A stretch of DNA of 64,000 nucleotides from JBPESP01 sp051710585 (lineage in GTDB: Bacteria > Pseudomonadota > Gammaproteobacteria > Enterobacterales > Enterobacteriaceae): the NCBI GenBank assembly GCA_051710585.1, contig JBPESP010000001.1, forward strand, positions 186,001 to 250,000, written 5' to 3'. Numbering within the stretch: position 1 is the first letter of the stretch; every line of letters starts with the position of its first letter. Below are positions 11,943 through 23,209 of the stretch, piece after piece. The notes below the pieces were generated by a model. The model saw only the letters and a list, made by a program, of their open reading frames with translations, did not search any database and had not been told where the DNA came from. A program made the translations under genes and the position numbers.

Positions 11943-12504
11943 TTAAGGACCTAAATGTCTCTTCTTAACATAACGAGCTACCAATCGTTCAGCGATTTCT
12001 AGCAATGTCTTTAAAGCGACACTGATCAGCGTTACATCTTTCGGTTGAGCGAAAGTAAAATATACTCTCCCTTCGCTTCTATGATACAAACTCTGGCAGG
12101 CCTGTACTGATTTAATTGAATCCAGTAGACTTCACACTTTACCTAAAATAGTCATTCACTTTCAGTATCGGTCTTTTCCTATCTATAAATATCAAAACAG
12201 CATAAAAATGGCACTGACTAGTACCATACTCTTTTCTATAAGAATCCTGGTCTGGAAAAAAGAAATTGTACTTTACCGCTTGATTGAAGTGTATTTTAGG
12301 TAATCGTCTACGTGGAAAAAACTGTAATCCTGCTAATTTTTTATCCAGAAAGGCAACTTTCTCTCTAGTGTAAATAAAAAAAACAGACGTAACCTTATTT
12401 TTTACGTTGTTAGGCGTGTATGCCAACATTGTTGTTGGTTTTTTTATTAATAAGGTTAGGTACCAAACTATGATTAAAATCCAAACTCTACGTCCGTATA
12501 TCAA
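11943..12504 (-). pseudogene. Unassigned protein remnant, frameshifted
   Basis: On the minus strand two adjoining open frames together cover about 185 codons. The first (12504-12139) ends at RKRPILKVNDYFR. The second, in another frame (12131-11943), reads QACQSLYHRSEGRVYFTF and then TLISVALKTLLEIAERLV, ending YVKKRHLGP at a stop. The second part has normal protein composition and an amphipathic helix pattern, unlike the random frames nearby. I do not recognise the family. It looks like a once-real gene, convergent with rdgC, broken by a frameshift at about 12135. A chance open frame cannot be excluded for the upstream half. Confidence 0.45.
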
Positions 12505-15500
12505 TGATAGCCACAGTAGAAGGCTGATAACAACCTAATAAAAAAACCATCCGGTAAATTCCAACGCAGCATCTATAATACTATATAACTTCTCCCAGTT
12601 GGAGAAACAGACCAGAAACGCTACACCTTCCGTTGTGTTCATGAAGATAGATATCTATCAACCTATCGATAAACCACCAGCTTGACGGCGTCAAGATATT
12701 ATTAAACATATACTCCTTTTGCCATTATTTTTTTCGCTACTTCAAAATACGTGTTTATCTATATTTATTATTAAATTAATTAAACCCTTGAGCATATTTA
12801 TGGGGCCTCTAATGGTAAATATATCAATTATCATTATTTATGCTATCGTAACTACAGGTGATAAAAGATTAACAGATATATGTATTATATATATTAATTT
12901 TAAAAAAATTGCTATTCACTTTAGTGAATACGTCACTGACATATTAAAAGGAAAGGAAAATATCAAAAAAAAAGATAGAGAGATCTCACGATAGGAAGAT
13001 ATTAAATTAGAGGAATATGGGAGACAAAAGAGTATAAAGATGCATTTTCGTCCTTTCCTTATAGTACTCTTCAGAATCCAGCACTTCCTACTCATTATCA
13101 TGATTACTGACTTGGTCACTTTAGTGATAAAACATATTGGAAAGGAGATTTTCTTACTATACTGACTTTCTTATGATTCTGCTTACATCAGGTGAATACA
13201 AACTAACACATTACCTTCGAGTGCCTGAACTTACCCTCCTACTTGCTGCGCTCGCCGTATTTATCGCTAACTATAATAGGGGTTAGATTTTTCTCCTTAT
13301 GTCTAAAGGCTGTAATTCGATACACTAGGAGTGAAGTTATTTTTTATAAAAATATGGCGGAAATTAATGTTGTCAAGGCGCCTGCCTAGCATCCAGTAAA
13401 TAGCGTGCCGCTTCTTGGTAAAATTTTTTATTATATGACTAGGAACTTCAGTAATTTCTTTATATAATAAAGAATAGCGTTCAAAATGAACCTCTGATCT
13501 TTCTCGGGGAAGATTTTATAAGCAGAGCGAGAGTTCCGGTACCGTCGCGTATAGATCTACAACGGTACCAGAGAGGTACGAAACGAATATTAGTGGCTGA
13601 TAAATCATAGATGCGCTAATCATTTTAAAGGCTTTTAAGTAAAACGATACGATATTTTAGAAAGGATTATCCATTAAAGTTTCCTTCTTAATCAATTGAA
13701 TATTACTAGTTAAATGACACTTTATTGACATATATAATAAAAAACTCAATCTAAACCGATACGTTTTTATATATAAAATGTACTACTTATAAAGATAATT
13801 CTGAATTTTAATAAAATAGTTTATTTGATCTTAAAATAAATAATTCTATTCAGTTATAGCAACTATAGCATTTCTATTTACTTAGAAGTTATTTAACATG
13901 TATTTTAATTTTTATATATAAAAAAAGAAAACTTACTTATTTTCCTTATTTTATTTTCTCTATTATTTTTTATTTAAATTTAAAAAAAATAAAAAACTTA
14001 TCTCACATAGGAGATATTAAAAACTTGTTTAGTCCATCAAAGATAACACTTAAGTGCCAGTCTACTGCTTCCGCGCCTGTAGCACAGTGCCAAGGAAACC
14101 TACTGAACTACCTTGAACAAGAAAGATTTATTTAATGGCAGCTTAATACCTGAAACACAAATATTCAGTAAGATTTAACCACAGACAGAAAATGCGCCAA
14201 TAAAAGATATTATCCAGGCGCTTAATAAGGAGGACAATTTTTTCATAACAGTAACTCGGCTGGAGACATCAGGGCACGTATTTTGCGAAAATAACTAACC
14301 TATGTGGTAGATACTCATCAATACACAGATCGAACAGAAAATATTACAGCCGCTAACGTGATTACACCCTAACCCGGCAAAATATAAATAACCGCCTGAG
14401 ATCATTAAAGGGGTTAATTTAATAACCCCTAGTGGATAGAAAATATAGACTGCTTCAGCGAAGCAATAGTAGAAATATTCCGGATAAACTAGCTTTTGTA
14501 AAAAAAAGCCTTGCAAATACGATTTGAAAGGCACAAAACTCATTGAATAAATGGACTACTGGCACTATTCATAGTGATGTCATCGTGGATGATTAATCCA
14601 ATTCTCTCTAAAATAAGAACACAACCATAAGAATTTCTACATTCATAATAAGGATGAGTTACGCCAATATATAGTTCTGAAAATAAAGATAGTGATAGCG
14701 TTTATCTAAATAATGGCAAGAATGGCGATAATGATTAGTTTTTTTCATAAGAATGAAAATGTACAAATATTAGCGAGTTATCGTTGCTAATAGTAGAACG
14801 ATATTTGGCGGTAATAGCGTCTCATGGAGCATAGAGCTTTTATTTTCCACAAAATAATAATAGGATAAGATAGGTTCTATATTAGTTTGGACTTTAAGTA
14901 GATATCTCTACAGGCCTTTTATTACAAAAAAACCATCTATAGATATCGCCTATACAGGAATTGGGTAGGCTATTATAAGAACGCCATTTTTTTTTAATAG
15001 TAGTGTTATTCTTAGTATTAAGGTAAATATATATACTACCGCTAACATAATGTCCTATTCTCTATCTCCAATAAGAAGATAGATGTGTAAAAATAGAAAA
15101 ATTCAGCTTTGAATTTAAAGTGTTGAAGAAACCATGAAACAGGAACTATTCTAAAAGAAGAAACCAGCAATAATCTGAGAACAAACCAGTTTCATTAATA
15201 TATCCAATAAAGTTTGGTATATTAACAAATAAAAAATAACGTTAACATTGTGTGAGAATTATGATGTAACTACGCTACATAACCGTATCGACATCACCTA
15301 AGCGCCAGATATCGATTGCCTTAAAATACCAAATAGCCTACGTAAATATATAAAATCACAAAAAATAAAAGTAGTATTTTACCCATCAAAACAAAAGATA
15401 GTTTTTTACTATAGTGGCTCATCTAAAAGTACTGATGGAAGTTAGTGTACGCTACTACATGCTTTAATACGCCATATAAAGCATGATGTTTTATAATTTA

Positions 15501-15696
15501 CACAGAGAGCATAATAATAAACTTTTACTGAGGCTTGGCATGAAGCCCTGATAGTAATAAGTCTGCACAGTTTCTGAAGGTAGTTATAGCTATTATTGCC
15601 ACTTTATATACCTTATAATATAAGTAATATTTATACCATAAAGTACTTACTTCATTTGTTAAAAATAAAGTAAACTATATTAGTTTAAGCATAAAA

Positions 15697-15718
15697 TGTA
15701 ATTTTATATAAAATTACA
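15697..15718. repeat. Perfect 22-bp palindrome without loop
   Basis: The 22 bases centred on TATA at 15707 equal their own reverse complement (TGTAATTTTA followed by TATAAAATTACA). It lies in AT-rich non-coding DNA, where short palindromes are expected by chance, but 22 bp is long. Confidence 0.85.
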
Positions 15719-16008
15719 CTATCCAACTAGCTTAGAAAAGATAATGATCTTATAGTAAAAGCTACATCTTATTTATTTACCATGACAGCTAATAATCTTC
15801 CTACACACAGTCATAGCTTTAATAGTAATATAGTCAGTTTTAATAAAATCGTCAAACAGATAAGTGATAGTTGTAGGCATATATAATATAGAAGTTACCT
15901 ATGTTTATTTAGAAACCATATAAAGATCGATCCTAAAAAAGATAACATTAAAGGATTAGATCATATCTTCAATTTTGAAATTATAGATAGGCATTATCAT
16001 AGTTTTTT

Positions 16009-16028
16009 ATATTAGTCTAGACTAATAT
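16009..16028. repeat. Perfect 20-bp palindrome without loop
   Basis: ATATTAGTCTAGACTAATAT equals its own reverse complement. It is centred on CTAG in non-coding AT-rich DNA. A protein-binding site is possible but nothing around it supports one. Confidence 0.85.
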
Positions 16029-16977
16029 CTTTTTCAGAAACTACTAATAATATTAATTACTCAATATTGATTAATACCGTAAACGTATAAATAAAACTTA
16101 TAGGATAGTATGGAGTTATTTATAAAATTCATTTATTACATAAAATAAATATAATAATAGTTATTGACAAATTTTATAAAAAATAACATAGGGTAAAGCG
16201 ATATAGTTAAAGAGAAGTTAAAACATATTAAATAAATCCAGTTAAGTAAAACTCAATTATTTCTGGGTTATAAAATCCTATAGATAACAAAGGTAGGATA
16301 TATTCCTGGCAGTTTTAAGTATGTTATCCCAATGAGATATGAATATATCATATTAATATTTAATAAATAAAGTATTTAATAACACTTTTAAAATACTATC
16401 ATCTAAATGAAAAATGATAAAAAATTAAAATATAGATACTAGTATTATTAAATAGATAATAACGTATTTATTTTAATCTTAATTAGTAATAAATTATAAA
16501 AAACTAAAATATTATATATATACATCTTTTTATAAAAAAATAAAACGAATTAATTTATTCAATATGATTTATTCACCTACATATATAGTATATAAAATAA
16601 GTACTTTTTATTAAAATTAGATATACAAATATCATTATAAAATTTTACTTTTACTTTTACTTTTAAAAAGTATTAACCATAAAGATTCATTAAAATAATT
16701 ATTTAAACTCTATAAAATATTCCTATTAGGAGATATTTAATATTTAATTAGATACCAATAATTATAAAATTAAAAATCAAAAAAACTACAATTACAAGTA
16801 ATAGCATATTTTTTAGAAAAAATTAATAAATACTTAAAATTTATAATTTTATAACTTATAATTCTATGTTTAAGGCGCTACTAAAAATAATTTTACTGAT
16901 CATAAAATATATTTATATAAATACCTTTAAACTAAGAGGCCTCTTTATATTGCCATACTAGCAATACTTCAGGCATT

Positions 16978-17008
16978 AACTATATAATATAACTGATATT
17001 ATATAGTT
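16978..17008. repeat. Perfect 13-bp inverted repeat, 5-base loop
   Basis: AACTATATAATAT (16978-16990) pairs with ATATTATATAGTT (16996-17008) around AACTG. It is AT-only apart from one C/G pair near the base of the stem. No gene is adjacent. Confidence 0.8.
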
Positions 17009-17642
17009 CATAAAATCTAAATACGTAATATTGCTTACCATCTGTCCACTCTATGCAGAGTAAATTTATAGTGTTTATAACTTCTATGATAAATCTAAAT
17101 ACGTGACATAGTATCACTATACTATTAATAATAGACTCTAAGTTTAGAGATTAACCAGAACTGTTTCTTAGGAATTCTGAAACTAAGAAACTATAACTTT
17201 TTTAATATTTCCTTTTTTATTTAAATGGGTTTTATCTTTTTATATAGCTTATATATTTAAATTTTTGCTGAAGTTATGGAAAATAGTTTTAATGTTTTCC
17301 ATTGGCGCTTATTACACAGTTATTTCACCAATTTCATTATCGTAGATAAGGCTAACGTCTATAGTGTTTACTAGTTATGCAGCAGTGTATTCTTTCTGTT
17401 TACAACCGGTTTATATATTAGTTTTTTTAAGTTCAGAACTAAAATTTTTTATTTTTTTACTTATGCACCTTTTGTTCTTAAATCAGCATACCGCCTCTGT
17501 CTAAATGGTAAAATTCGGTATGCTATAACTACGAAAAAGTATTTTTAGGTCTCATGAGTGACTGAGCAATAAAAAACCGCAGGTAATATGTGACTTGATA
17601 TTTTGAATACCTTGAAGAAAAGCTGATAACCAAAATAAGAAC

Positions 17643-19493
17643 TTAATCATCTAAAAAGCTGCGTAGAACCTCGGAACGACTCGGGTGACGCAGCTTACGC
17701 AACGCTTTCGCTTCGATCTGACGAATACGCTCGCGAGTGACATCAAACTGTTTCCCGACTTCTTCTAACGTATGGTCTGTATTCATATCGATACCAAACC
17801 GCATGCGCAAAACCTTAGCTTCACGCGCAGTCAAGCCAGCCAATACATCGTGGGTAGCTGAACGCAAACTCTCAGAGGTAGCGGAATCCAGCGGTAGTTC
17901 GAGGGTAGTATCTTCGATAAAATCCCCTAAATGCGAATCTTCATCATCACCTATTGGTGTTTCCATGGAGATAGGCTCTTTAGCAATCTTAAGCACCTTA
18001 CGGATTTTATCCTCCGGCATCAGCATGCGTTTTGCCAGCTCTTCTGGCGTCGGTTCATGTCCCATTTCCTGCAGCATCTGCCGAGATATACGATTGAGTT
18101 TGTTGATAGTCTCAATCATATGCACCGGAATACGGATGGTACGCGCTTGATCAGCTATAGAACGAGTGATAGCCTGACGGATCCACCAGGTGGCGTAGGT
18201 GGAAAATTTGTAACCACGACGGTATTCAAATTTATCCACTGCTTTCATCAAACCGATATTACCTTCCTGGATCAGATCCAGAAATTGTAGACCGCGGTTA
18301 GTATATTTTTTTGCGATAGAAATAACCAAACGCAGGTTCGCCTCGACCATTTCTTTCTTTGCGCGCCGCGCCTTGGCTTCACCAATAGACATGCGACGAT
18401 TAATATCTTTCACCTGCTCGATTGTCAAACCTATTTCTTCTTCAATCTGACGAAGTTTCTGTAGGCTACGGTGCACGTCATCATTGACTTCGTGGAGTTT
18501 TTCCGACCAGGGCTTATTCATCATCAACGCAGTTTCAAACCAGCTTTCGCTGGTTTCGTGTCCAGAAAACAGCGTTACGAAGTTTTTTTTTGGCATTTTA
18601 CTAATTTCAAGGCATAATTTCATAATAAAACGTTCCTGTATACGTACGCGATCCATCATAACGCGCATCTTGTTAACCAGGTAATCGAATTGTTTCGGTA
18701 CTAGGCGGAACTGTTTAAATATAATGGAAAGATTTAAAATTTCATCGGCCGATTTAGCATGGCTACGCCCGTTGATTTTAATCATGTTACAGGTAATTTC
18801 ATACTGCTTACGCAGCTCAACAAATTTTTGCCTTGCTAACTCCGGATCAATGCTATTATCACTATCTGCGCTGTCGCTGCTGCTATTCTCTTCGTCGTCA
18901 TCAGAAGCGCCGATTTCAGCAGCAGAGAGAGAGAGTTCGGAACCAATATGGGTTGCGGTGGACGCCATATCTTCTTTCGCGTTAGGGTCAACAAAGCCAG
19001 TAATAAGATCGGACAAGCGGGCTTTACCAGCTTCAACATGCTCGTATTGTTCCAGCAGATAACTGATAGCCTCAGGATACTCTGCGACAGAGCACTGGAC
19101 TTGATTGATGCCATCTTCGATGCGCTTGGCAATATCGATCTCACCTTCGCGCGTTAGGAGTTCTACGGTGCCCATTTCGCGCATATACATACGTACAGGG
19201 TCTGTGGTGCGCCCAATTTCAGACTCCACGCTAGACAAGACCTGTGCTGCGGCTTCCGCAGCATCTTCGTCGGTATCGGAACTATTTTCAGCCAGTAGCA
19301 GATCATCAGCGTCAGGTGCTTCTTCCATCACTTGGATACCCATGTCATTTATCATCTGAATGATATCTTCGATTTGATCAGAATCGACGATATCCTCTGG
19401 CAGATGATCATTGACTTCGGCAAATGTTAAATAGCCTTGCTCCTTACCACGTGTAACAAGCAGCTTAAGCTGTGACTGCGGGTTTTGCTCCAT
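17643..19493 (-). CDS. rpoD: RNA polymerase primary sigma factor (sigma-70)
   Basis: 616 residues (E. coli 613). It directs RNA polymerase to housekeeping promoters. Region 1.1 is at the N-terminus, and region 1.2 starts at DPVRMYMREMG. An acidic stretch rich in Asp and Ser follows. Region 2 includes KFSTYATWWIRQAITRSIAD, which binds the -10 element. Region 3 contains GHEPTPEELAKRM. The region 4 helix-turn-helix (LEEVGKQFDVTRERIRQIE) recognises the -35 element. It is the last gene of the rpsU-dnaG-rpoD macromolecular-synthesis operon and starts 151 bases after dnaG ends. All conserved parts are intact, which contrasts with the loss of most regulators in the window. Confidence 0.98.
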   Translation of the reverse strand: MEQNPQSQLKLLVTRGKEQGYLTFAEVNDHLPEDIVDSDQIEDIIQMINDMGIQVMEEAPDADDLLLAENSSDTDEDAAEAAAQVLSSVESEIGRTTDPVRMYMREMGTVELLTREGEIDIAKRIEDGINQVQCSVAEYPEAISYLLEQYEHVEAGKARLSDLITGFVDPNAKEDMASTATHIGSELSLSAAEIGASDDDEENSSSDSADSDNSIDPELARQKFVELRKQYEITCNMIKINGRSHAKSADEILNLSIIFKQFRLVPKQFDYLVNKMRVMMDRVRIQERFIMKLCLEISKMPKKNFVTLFSGHETSESWFETALMMNKPWSEKLHEVNDDVHRSLQKLRQIEEEIGLTIEQVKDINRRMSIGEAKARRAKKEMVEANLRLVISIAKKYTNRGLQFLDLIQEGNIGLMKAVDKFEYRRGYKFSTYATWWIRQAITRSIADQARTIRIPVHMIETINKLNRISRQMLQEMGHEPTPEELAKRMLMPEDKIRKVLKIAKEPISMETPIGDDEDSHLGDFIEDTTLELPLDSATSESLRSATHDVLAGLTAREAKVLRMRFGIDMNTDHTLEEVGKQFDVTRERIRQIEAKALRKLRHPSRSEVLRSFLDD

Positions 19494-19644
19494 AAGACGA
19501 TATCCACACTTAAGAGTAATAATTCGGTATTAGTTACTGAACCATATCATTAAAAAAAGATCTGGCCTTTAATTTCGCACTACGGCTTAATACGGCTATT
19601 TAGGATCTTGCTCTCTAAAATATAAGAAATTAAGCCTCATTAAT

Positions 19645-21393
19645 TCAGTTTTTTTTTGCCATCTCCTGATTCAGCGACCAGAGCTCCTGGCGTTCTTCAA
19701 CCGTTAAACCACAGGTCCGTTCTTTAGCAATAAGAGCTTCCTGACGGTTTTCAAGTATAGAGTCGTAAAGACTCGTTAGAGTATCGATAAATGTTGCCTC
19801 AATCATCTCATCTATAATCATGTGGTTCCAAGTCGCCAGAGTTTCAAGCTGTGAGTATGATTTATTCTCCCGATAATACTCCAGCAATTGACCGCTAGTT
19901 AAGTCTGGCTGGGCCTGGCAGGTCTCCACTAACTCAATAAACAATGGAACGCCCGGCTGACTTTCCTTCTCCAAACCATGCACCGTAGGTACCAGGGCGG
20001 AAAGTTGCGGATATTGCACCAGCAAACCTATCAGTGTACGCATGGTTGTACGTTTTATTCCCGGCTGTAGTGAAATATTTGTTTTAATAGCTAACTTTGG
20101 AAGCAGTCTCTCCAATTGATTATCATCAAGGATTCCGAGTTTATTACCTAACTGCTGGCGCAGATAGAGACGCAATATCTCACCCGGTACCTGACTTATT
20201 AATGGTAGCGCCAATGTGCTTAATTTGGCGCGGCCATCGGGGCTTCCCAAGTCTACTTTAAGGATTAGCGTTTCAAATAAAAATGTCGACAGTGGCTGCG
20301 ATTGTTCGATATACTGCTCAAATGCCTCCTTGCCGATTTTACGCACTAATGTATCAGGATCTTCGCCATCCGGTAGGAACATGAAGCGTAGCTGACGACC
20401 GTCGGTTAAGTGGGGCAGCGCATTTTCTAGTGCGTGCCAAGCCGCTTTCCGCCCAGCACGGTCGCCGTCATAGCAGCAAATTACTTTATCGGTGGTGCGA
20501 TACAACAATTGTATATGTTCTGCGGTAGTAGAAGTACCCAATGAAGCCAGCGCGTAGTTGATACCAAACTGTGCCAATGCCAAGACGTCCATATACCCTT
20601 CAACAACGAGCAGCCTAGATATTTCTGAATGCTGCTGTCGGACCTCATAAAGGCCATATAGCTGACAACTTTTGTGAAAAATATCAGTTTCCGGGGAGTT
20701 TATGTATTTAGGTTGACCTTCACCCAATATTCTTCCACCAAAAGCAATAACCCGCCCGTATTTATCACGAATGGGAAACATAATACGATTGCGAAAACGA
20801 TCGTATGTACGGCCGTTATCATTCGGAACCAACATACCGGCATTATTGAGCAGAGTACGTTCCTTTGCTGAACGACCAAAACGTTTATAAACATTATCCC
20901 AACCCGGCGGCGCGAAACCAACGGCAAAATGCTTTATAACTGCTTCGCTAAGACCACGCTGTTGCAGATAGTGGCGTGCATTTGATGCTTCCTGCACGTT
21001 TAGCGCCTGTTGATAAAAAGCATTAAGTCTATCCATTAACTGGTATAAACTTTGGCGCTGGAAGCGCTTCTGCTGATTCAGGCCGGTTCCCGTTTCGTAG
21101 GGAATTTCCAGACCGTTCTGGACAGCAAGCTCTTCAATGGATTCGACAAACTCCAACCGATCGTAAGTCATTAAGAAATCGATGGCATTACCATGAGCAC
21201 CACAGCCGAAACAATGGTAGAATTGCTTTCTACTATTAACGGTAAACGATGGGGTTTTATCACAGTGGAATGGACAGCAAGCGCGAAAATTCTTACCATA
21301 CTTTTTTAATTTCACTCGTGCGTCGATTAGATCGACGATATCGGTTCGCGCCAATAAATTATTAATAAATAGACGTGGTATTTGTCCAACCAT
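19645..21393 (-). CDS. dnaG: DNA primase
   Basis: 582 residues (E. coli 581). It makes the RNA primers for chromosome replication at the fork. The N-terminal zinc-binding domain keeps its ligands: Cys40, His43, Cys61 and Cys64 (in CCPFH and CFGCGAHG). The TOPRIM catalytic core has EGYMDV and YDGDRAGR. The C-terminal helicase-binding domain is full length, ending LNQEMAKKN. AAGG precedes the ATG at 21393 by about 5 bases. It lies between rpsU and rpoD as in all enterobacteria. The 135-base gap to rpsU shows no strong hairpin like the internal terminator known from E. coli. Confidence 0.98.
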   Translation of the reverse strand: MVGQIPRLFINNLLARTDIVDLIDARVKLKKYGKNFRACCPFHCDKTPSFTVNSRKQFYHCFGCGAHGNAIDFLMTYDRLEFVESIEELAVQNGLEIPYETGTGLNQQKRFQRQSLYQLMDRLNAFYQQALNVQEASNARHYLQQRGLSEAVIKHFAVGFAPPGWDNVYKRFGRSAKERTLLNNAGMLVPNDNGRTYDRFRNRIMFPIRDKYGRVIAFGGRILGEGQPKYINSPETDIFHKSCQLYGLYEVRQQHSEISRLLVVEGYMDVLALAQFGINYALASLGTSTTAEHIQLLYRTTDKVICCYDGDRAGRKAAWHALENALPHLTDGRQLRFMFLPDGEDPDTLVRKIGKEAFEQYIEQSQPLSTFLFETLILKVDLGSPDGRAKLSTLALPLISQVPGEILRLYLRQQLGNKLGILDDNQLERLLPKLAIKTNISLQPGIKRTTMRTLIGLLVQYPQLSALVPTVHGLEKESQPGVPLFIELVETCQAQPDLTSGQLLEYYRENKSYSQLETLATWNHMIIDEMIEATFIDTLTSLYDSILENRQEALIAKERTCGLTVEERQELWSLNQEMAKKN

Positions 21394-21528
21394 GAGCCTT
21401 GTTTAGATAAACTTTTTATGAAAAAAAAGTGGTAGAATCATTTCAGATGGCGTAGTATTTATATATACTAGCTAAGCTTTAAAATTGATCATTCAGCTAG
21501 GATTATTAACCCTACTACAGTAAAAAAA

Positions 21529-21744
21529 TCAATACAGACGAATACGGTGTGCGTTTTCACGAGTTAGTTTCTTAGCGTGACGTTTAACGGCAGACGCTTT
21601 AGCGCGCTTACGTTCTGTCGTTGGTTTTTCGTAGAACTCTCGACGACGAATTTCAGCCAGAACACCCGCTTTTTCACAGGAACGCTTAAAGCGACGTAGC
21701 GCTACATCGAACGGCTCATTTTCACGTACTTTAATTATTGGCAT
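21529..21744 (-). CDS. rpsU: 30S ribosomal protein S21
   Basis: 71 residues, the normal length, with the typical motif VRENEPFDVALRRFKRSCEK and a very basic C-terminus ending RIRLY. S21 assists start-codon selection by the 30S subunit. It is the first gene of the rpsU-dnaG-rpoD operon and diverges from tsaD. The sequence GTGAGAT a few bases before the ATG is a modest ribosome-binding site. Confidence 0.98.
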   Translation of the reverse strand: MPIIKVRENEPFDVALRRFKRSCEKAGVLAEIRRREFYEKPTTERKRAKASAVKRHAKKLTRENAHRIRLY

Positions 21745-22132
21745 ACGCTATCTCACTTTGACAGAATTTACACTACTATCGTCGAATAGTACCATTATTT
21801 AATGATAATCCTTAATTATACTCTAATTCTATCAAATTTGTCAAGACCTATACTACCCGATTTTAAATCGACCCTAAACGGGAGCGTAACAACATAAAAA
21901 TCTTAATCAAACGATGAAAACGTTCATTAATACCGACAGTATGAAGCAAGCAGCAGGGGGATCGATGTAGGCTAATGCGTAGCCTACCTCTTAAGCCAGA
22001 TATCCTTTAGTCAGATTTTGTAGTACAATAACTAACAAGTAGAATAAAGTTTTCTGCTAAAGCTGCTATCCGTTAAGGTACGCCGAAGCGCAAATATAGT
22101 AAATTTTGCGTCGTAAAAGGGTGACAAAGATT
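21745..22132. promoter_or_regulatory. Divergent upstream region of rpsU and tsaD
   Basis: This 388-base spacer must hold the promoters for the rpsU operon (minus) and tsaD (plus), since both genes start from it. AT-rich stretches at about 21790-21830 could serve as -10 elements, but I cannot identify a specific promoter with confidence. No gene is seen. Confidence 0.4.
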
Positions 22133-23155
22133 ATGCGTGTATTGGGTATCGAAACATCATGCGATGAAACCGGCGTAGCAATTTACGATAAAAAAGAAGG
22201 TTTGCTTACTAATCAGCTTTATAGCCAAGTAAAGTTACATTCTGATTATGGCGGCGTAGTGCCTGAACTAGCATCACGGGATCATATCCGGAAAACCGTA
22301 CCACTTATCCAAGCAGCAATGGCTGAGGCTGCCCTGCAGGCATCAGATATTCATGGGGTGGCTTATACCGCCGGTCCAGGACTACTGGGTGCACTAATGG
22401 TCGGCGCCACCATAGGTCGCGGACTGGCCTATGCCTGGGGAGTGCCTGCTGTCGCTATTCATCACATGGAGGGGCATTTGCTAGCACCGATGCTAGAGGA
22501 AAATGCGCTGAAATTTCCGTTCGTGGCGCTGTTAGTTTCCGGCGGTCATACCCAGCTTATCGCCGTAACTGGCATTGGTGAATATCAATTACTCGGAGAG
22601 TCTATCGACGACACCGCAGGCGAAGCCTTTGATAAAACCGCCAAGCTATTGGGGCTAGATTATCCCGGAGGCCCAATGCTTGCACGTTTAGCGCAACAGG
22701 GCATCTCAGGACGTTATAAATTTCCGCGTCCAATGACCAACCGTCCAGGGCTGGAATTCAGTTTCTCTGGGTTAAAAACCTTTGCGGCCAATACGATACG
22801 CGCTGCTGAAGACAATCAGCAGACGCGTGCGGATGTCGCACGGGCGTTTGAAGAAGCAGTAGTGGAAACACTCATAATAAAATGCCGGCGTGCGCTCGAT
22901 CTGACCGGATTCCGGAGGTTAGTTATGGCTGGCGGCGTTAGTGCTAATCAGTCGCTGCGCGTGAGTATGGATAAAATGATAAACCAACGTGGAGGAGAAC
23001 TATTTTACGCTCGTCCCGAATTTTGTACGGATAATGGCGCAATGATCGCTTATGCAGGCATGGTGCGGCTACAGGACAGATCATCGCAAACAAGTCTAGC
23101 AGTGTCGGTATGGCCGCGATGGTCACTGGAGTCATTACCGGCGCTAGGCACTTGA
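22133..23155 (+). CDS. tsaD: tRNA threonylcarbamoyladenosine transferase subunit TsaD
   Basis: 340 residues (E. coli 337). With TsaB and TsaE it transfers the threonylcarbamoyl group onto A37 of tRNAs that read ANN codons. It is an ASKHA-fold protein with metal ligands His111 and His115 in IHHMEGH. The start motif MRVLGIETSCDETG is the family N-terminus, so the ATG at 22133 is chosen over an upstream TTG at 22106. Conserved VSGGHTQL, GESIDDTAGEAFDK and the C-terminal CTDNGAMIAYAG are intact. It diverges from rpsU as in E. coli and is followed by dead plsY. Confidence 0.97.
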   Translation: MRVLGIETSCDETGVAIYDKKEGLLTNQLYSQVKLHSDYGGVVPELASRDHIRKTVPLIQAAMAEAALQASDIHGVAYTAGPGLLGALMVGATIGRGLAYAWGVPAVAIHHMEGHLLAPMLEENALKFPFVALLVSGGHTQLIAVTGIGEYQLLGESIDDTAGEAFDKTAKLLGLDYPGGPMLARLAQQGISGRYKFPRPMTNRPGLEFSFSGLKTFAANTIRAAEDNQQTRADVARAFEEAVVETLIIKCRRALDLTGFRRLVMAGGVSANQSLRVSMDKMINQRGGELFYARPEFCTDNGAMIAYAGMVRLQDRSSQTSLAVSVWPRWSLESLPALGT

Positions 23156-23209
23156 GTCAAGTACATACTTTTTAGCAATCTATATTCTCTCGATATCTTT
23201 ATTTTGTCT

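Larger units (their letters stand above)
12505..17642. other. Five kilobases of extremely AT-rich DNA without recognisable genes
   Basis: The AT content rises visibly from about 13.7 kb and is highest around 15.7-17.2 kb, with long A/T runs and no open frame of substance. I could not match any ancestral gene, including mug, which lies next to rpoD in E. coli. This stretch is a junction: rdgC and rpoD are far apart in E. coli, so a rearrangement end point or a large decayed segment lies here. Perfect palindromes within it are listed separately. Confidence 0.6.

Noticed and set aside
17485..17525. tRNA-like or terminator structure downstream of rpoD
   Set aside because: AGCATACCG and CGGTATGCT can pair, but over a 22-base loop without a T run or tRNA features.
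21394..21528. Internal terminator between rpsU and dnaG
   Set aside because: Only a weak 6-bp pairing (CTAGCT with AGCTAG) with a long loop is possible; not enough to call.
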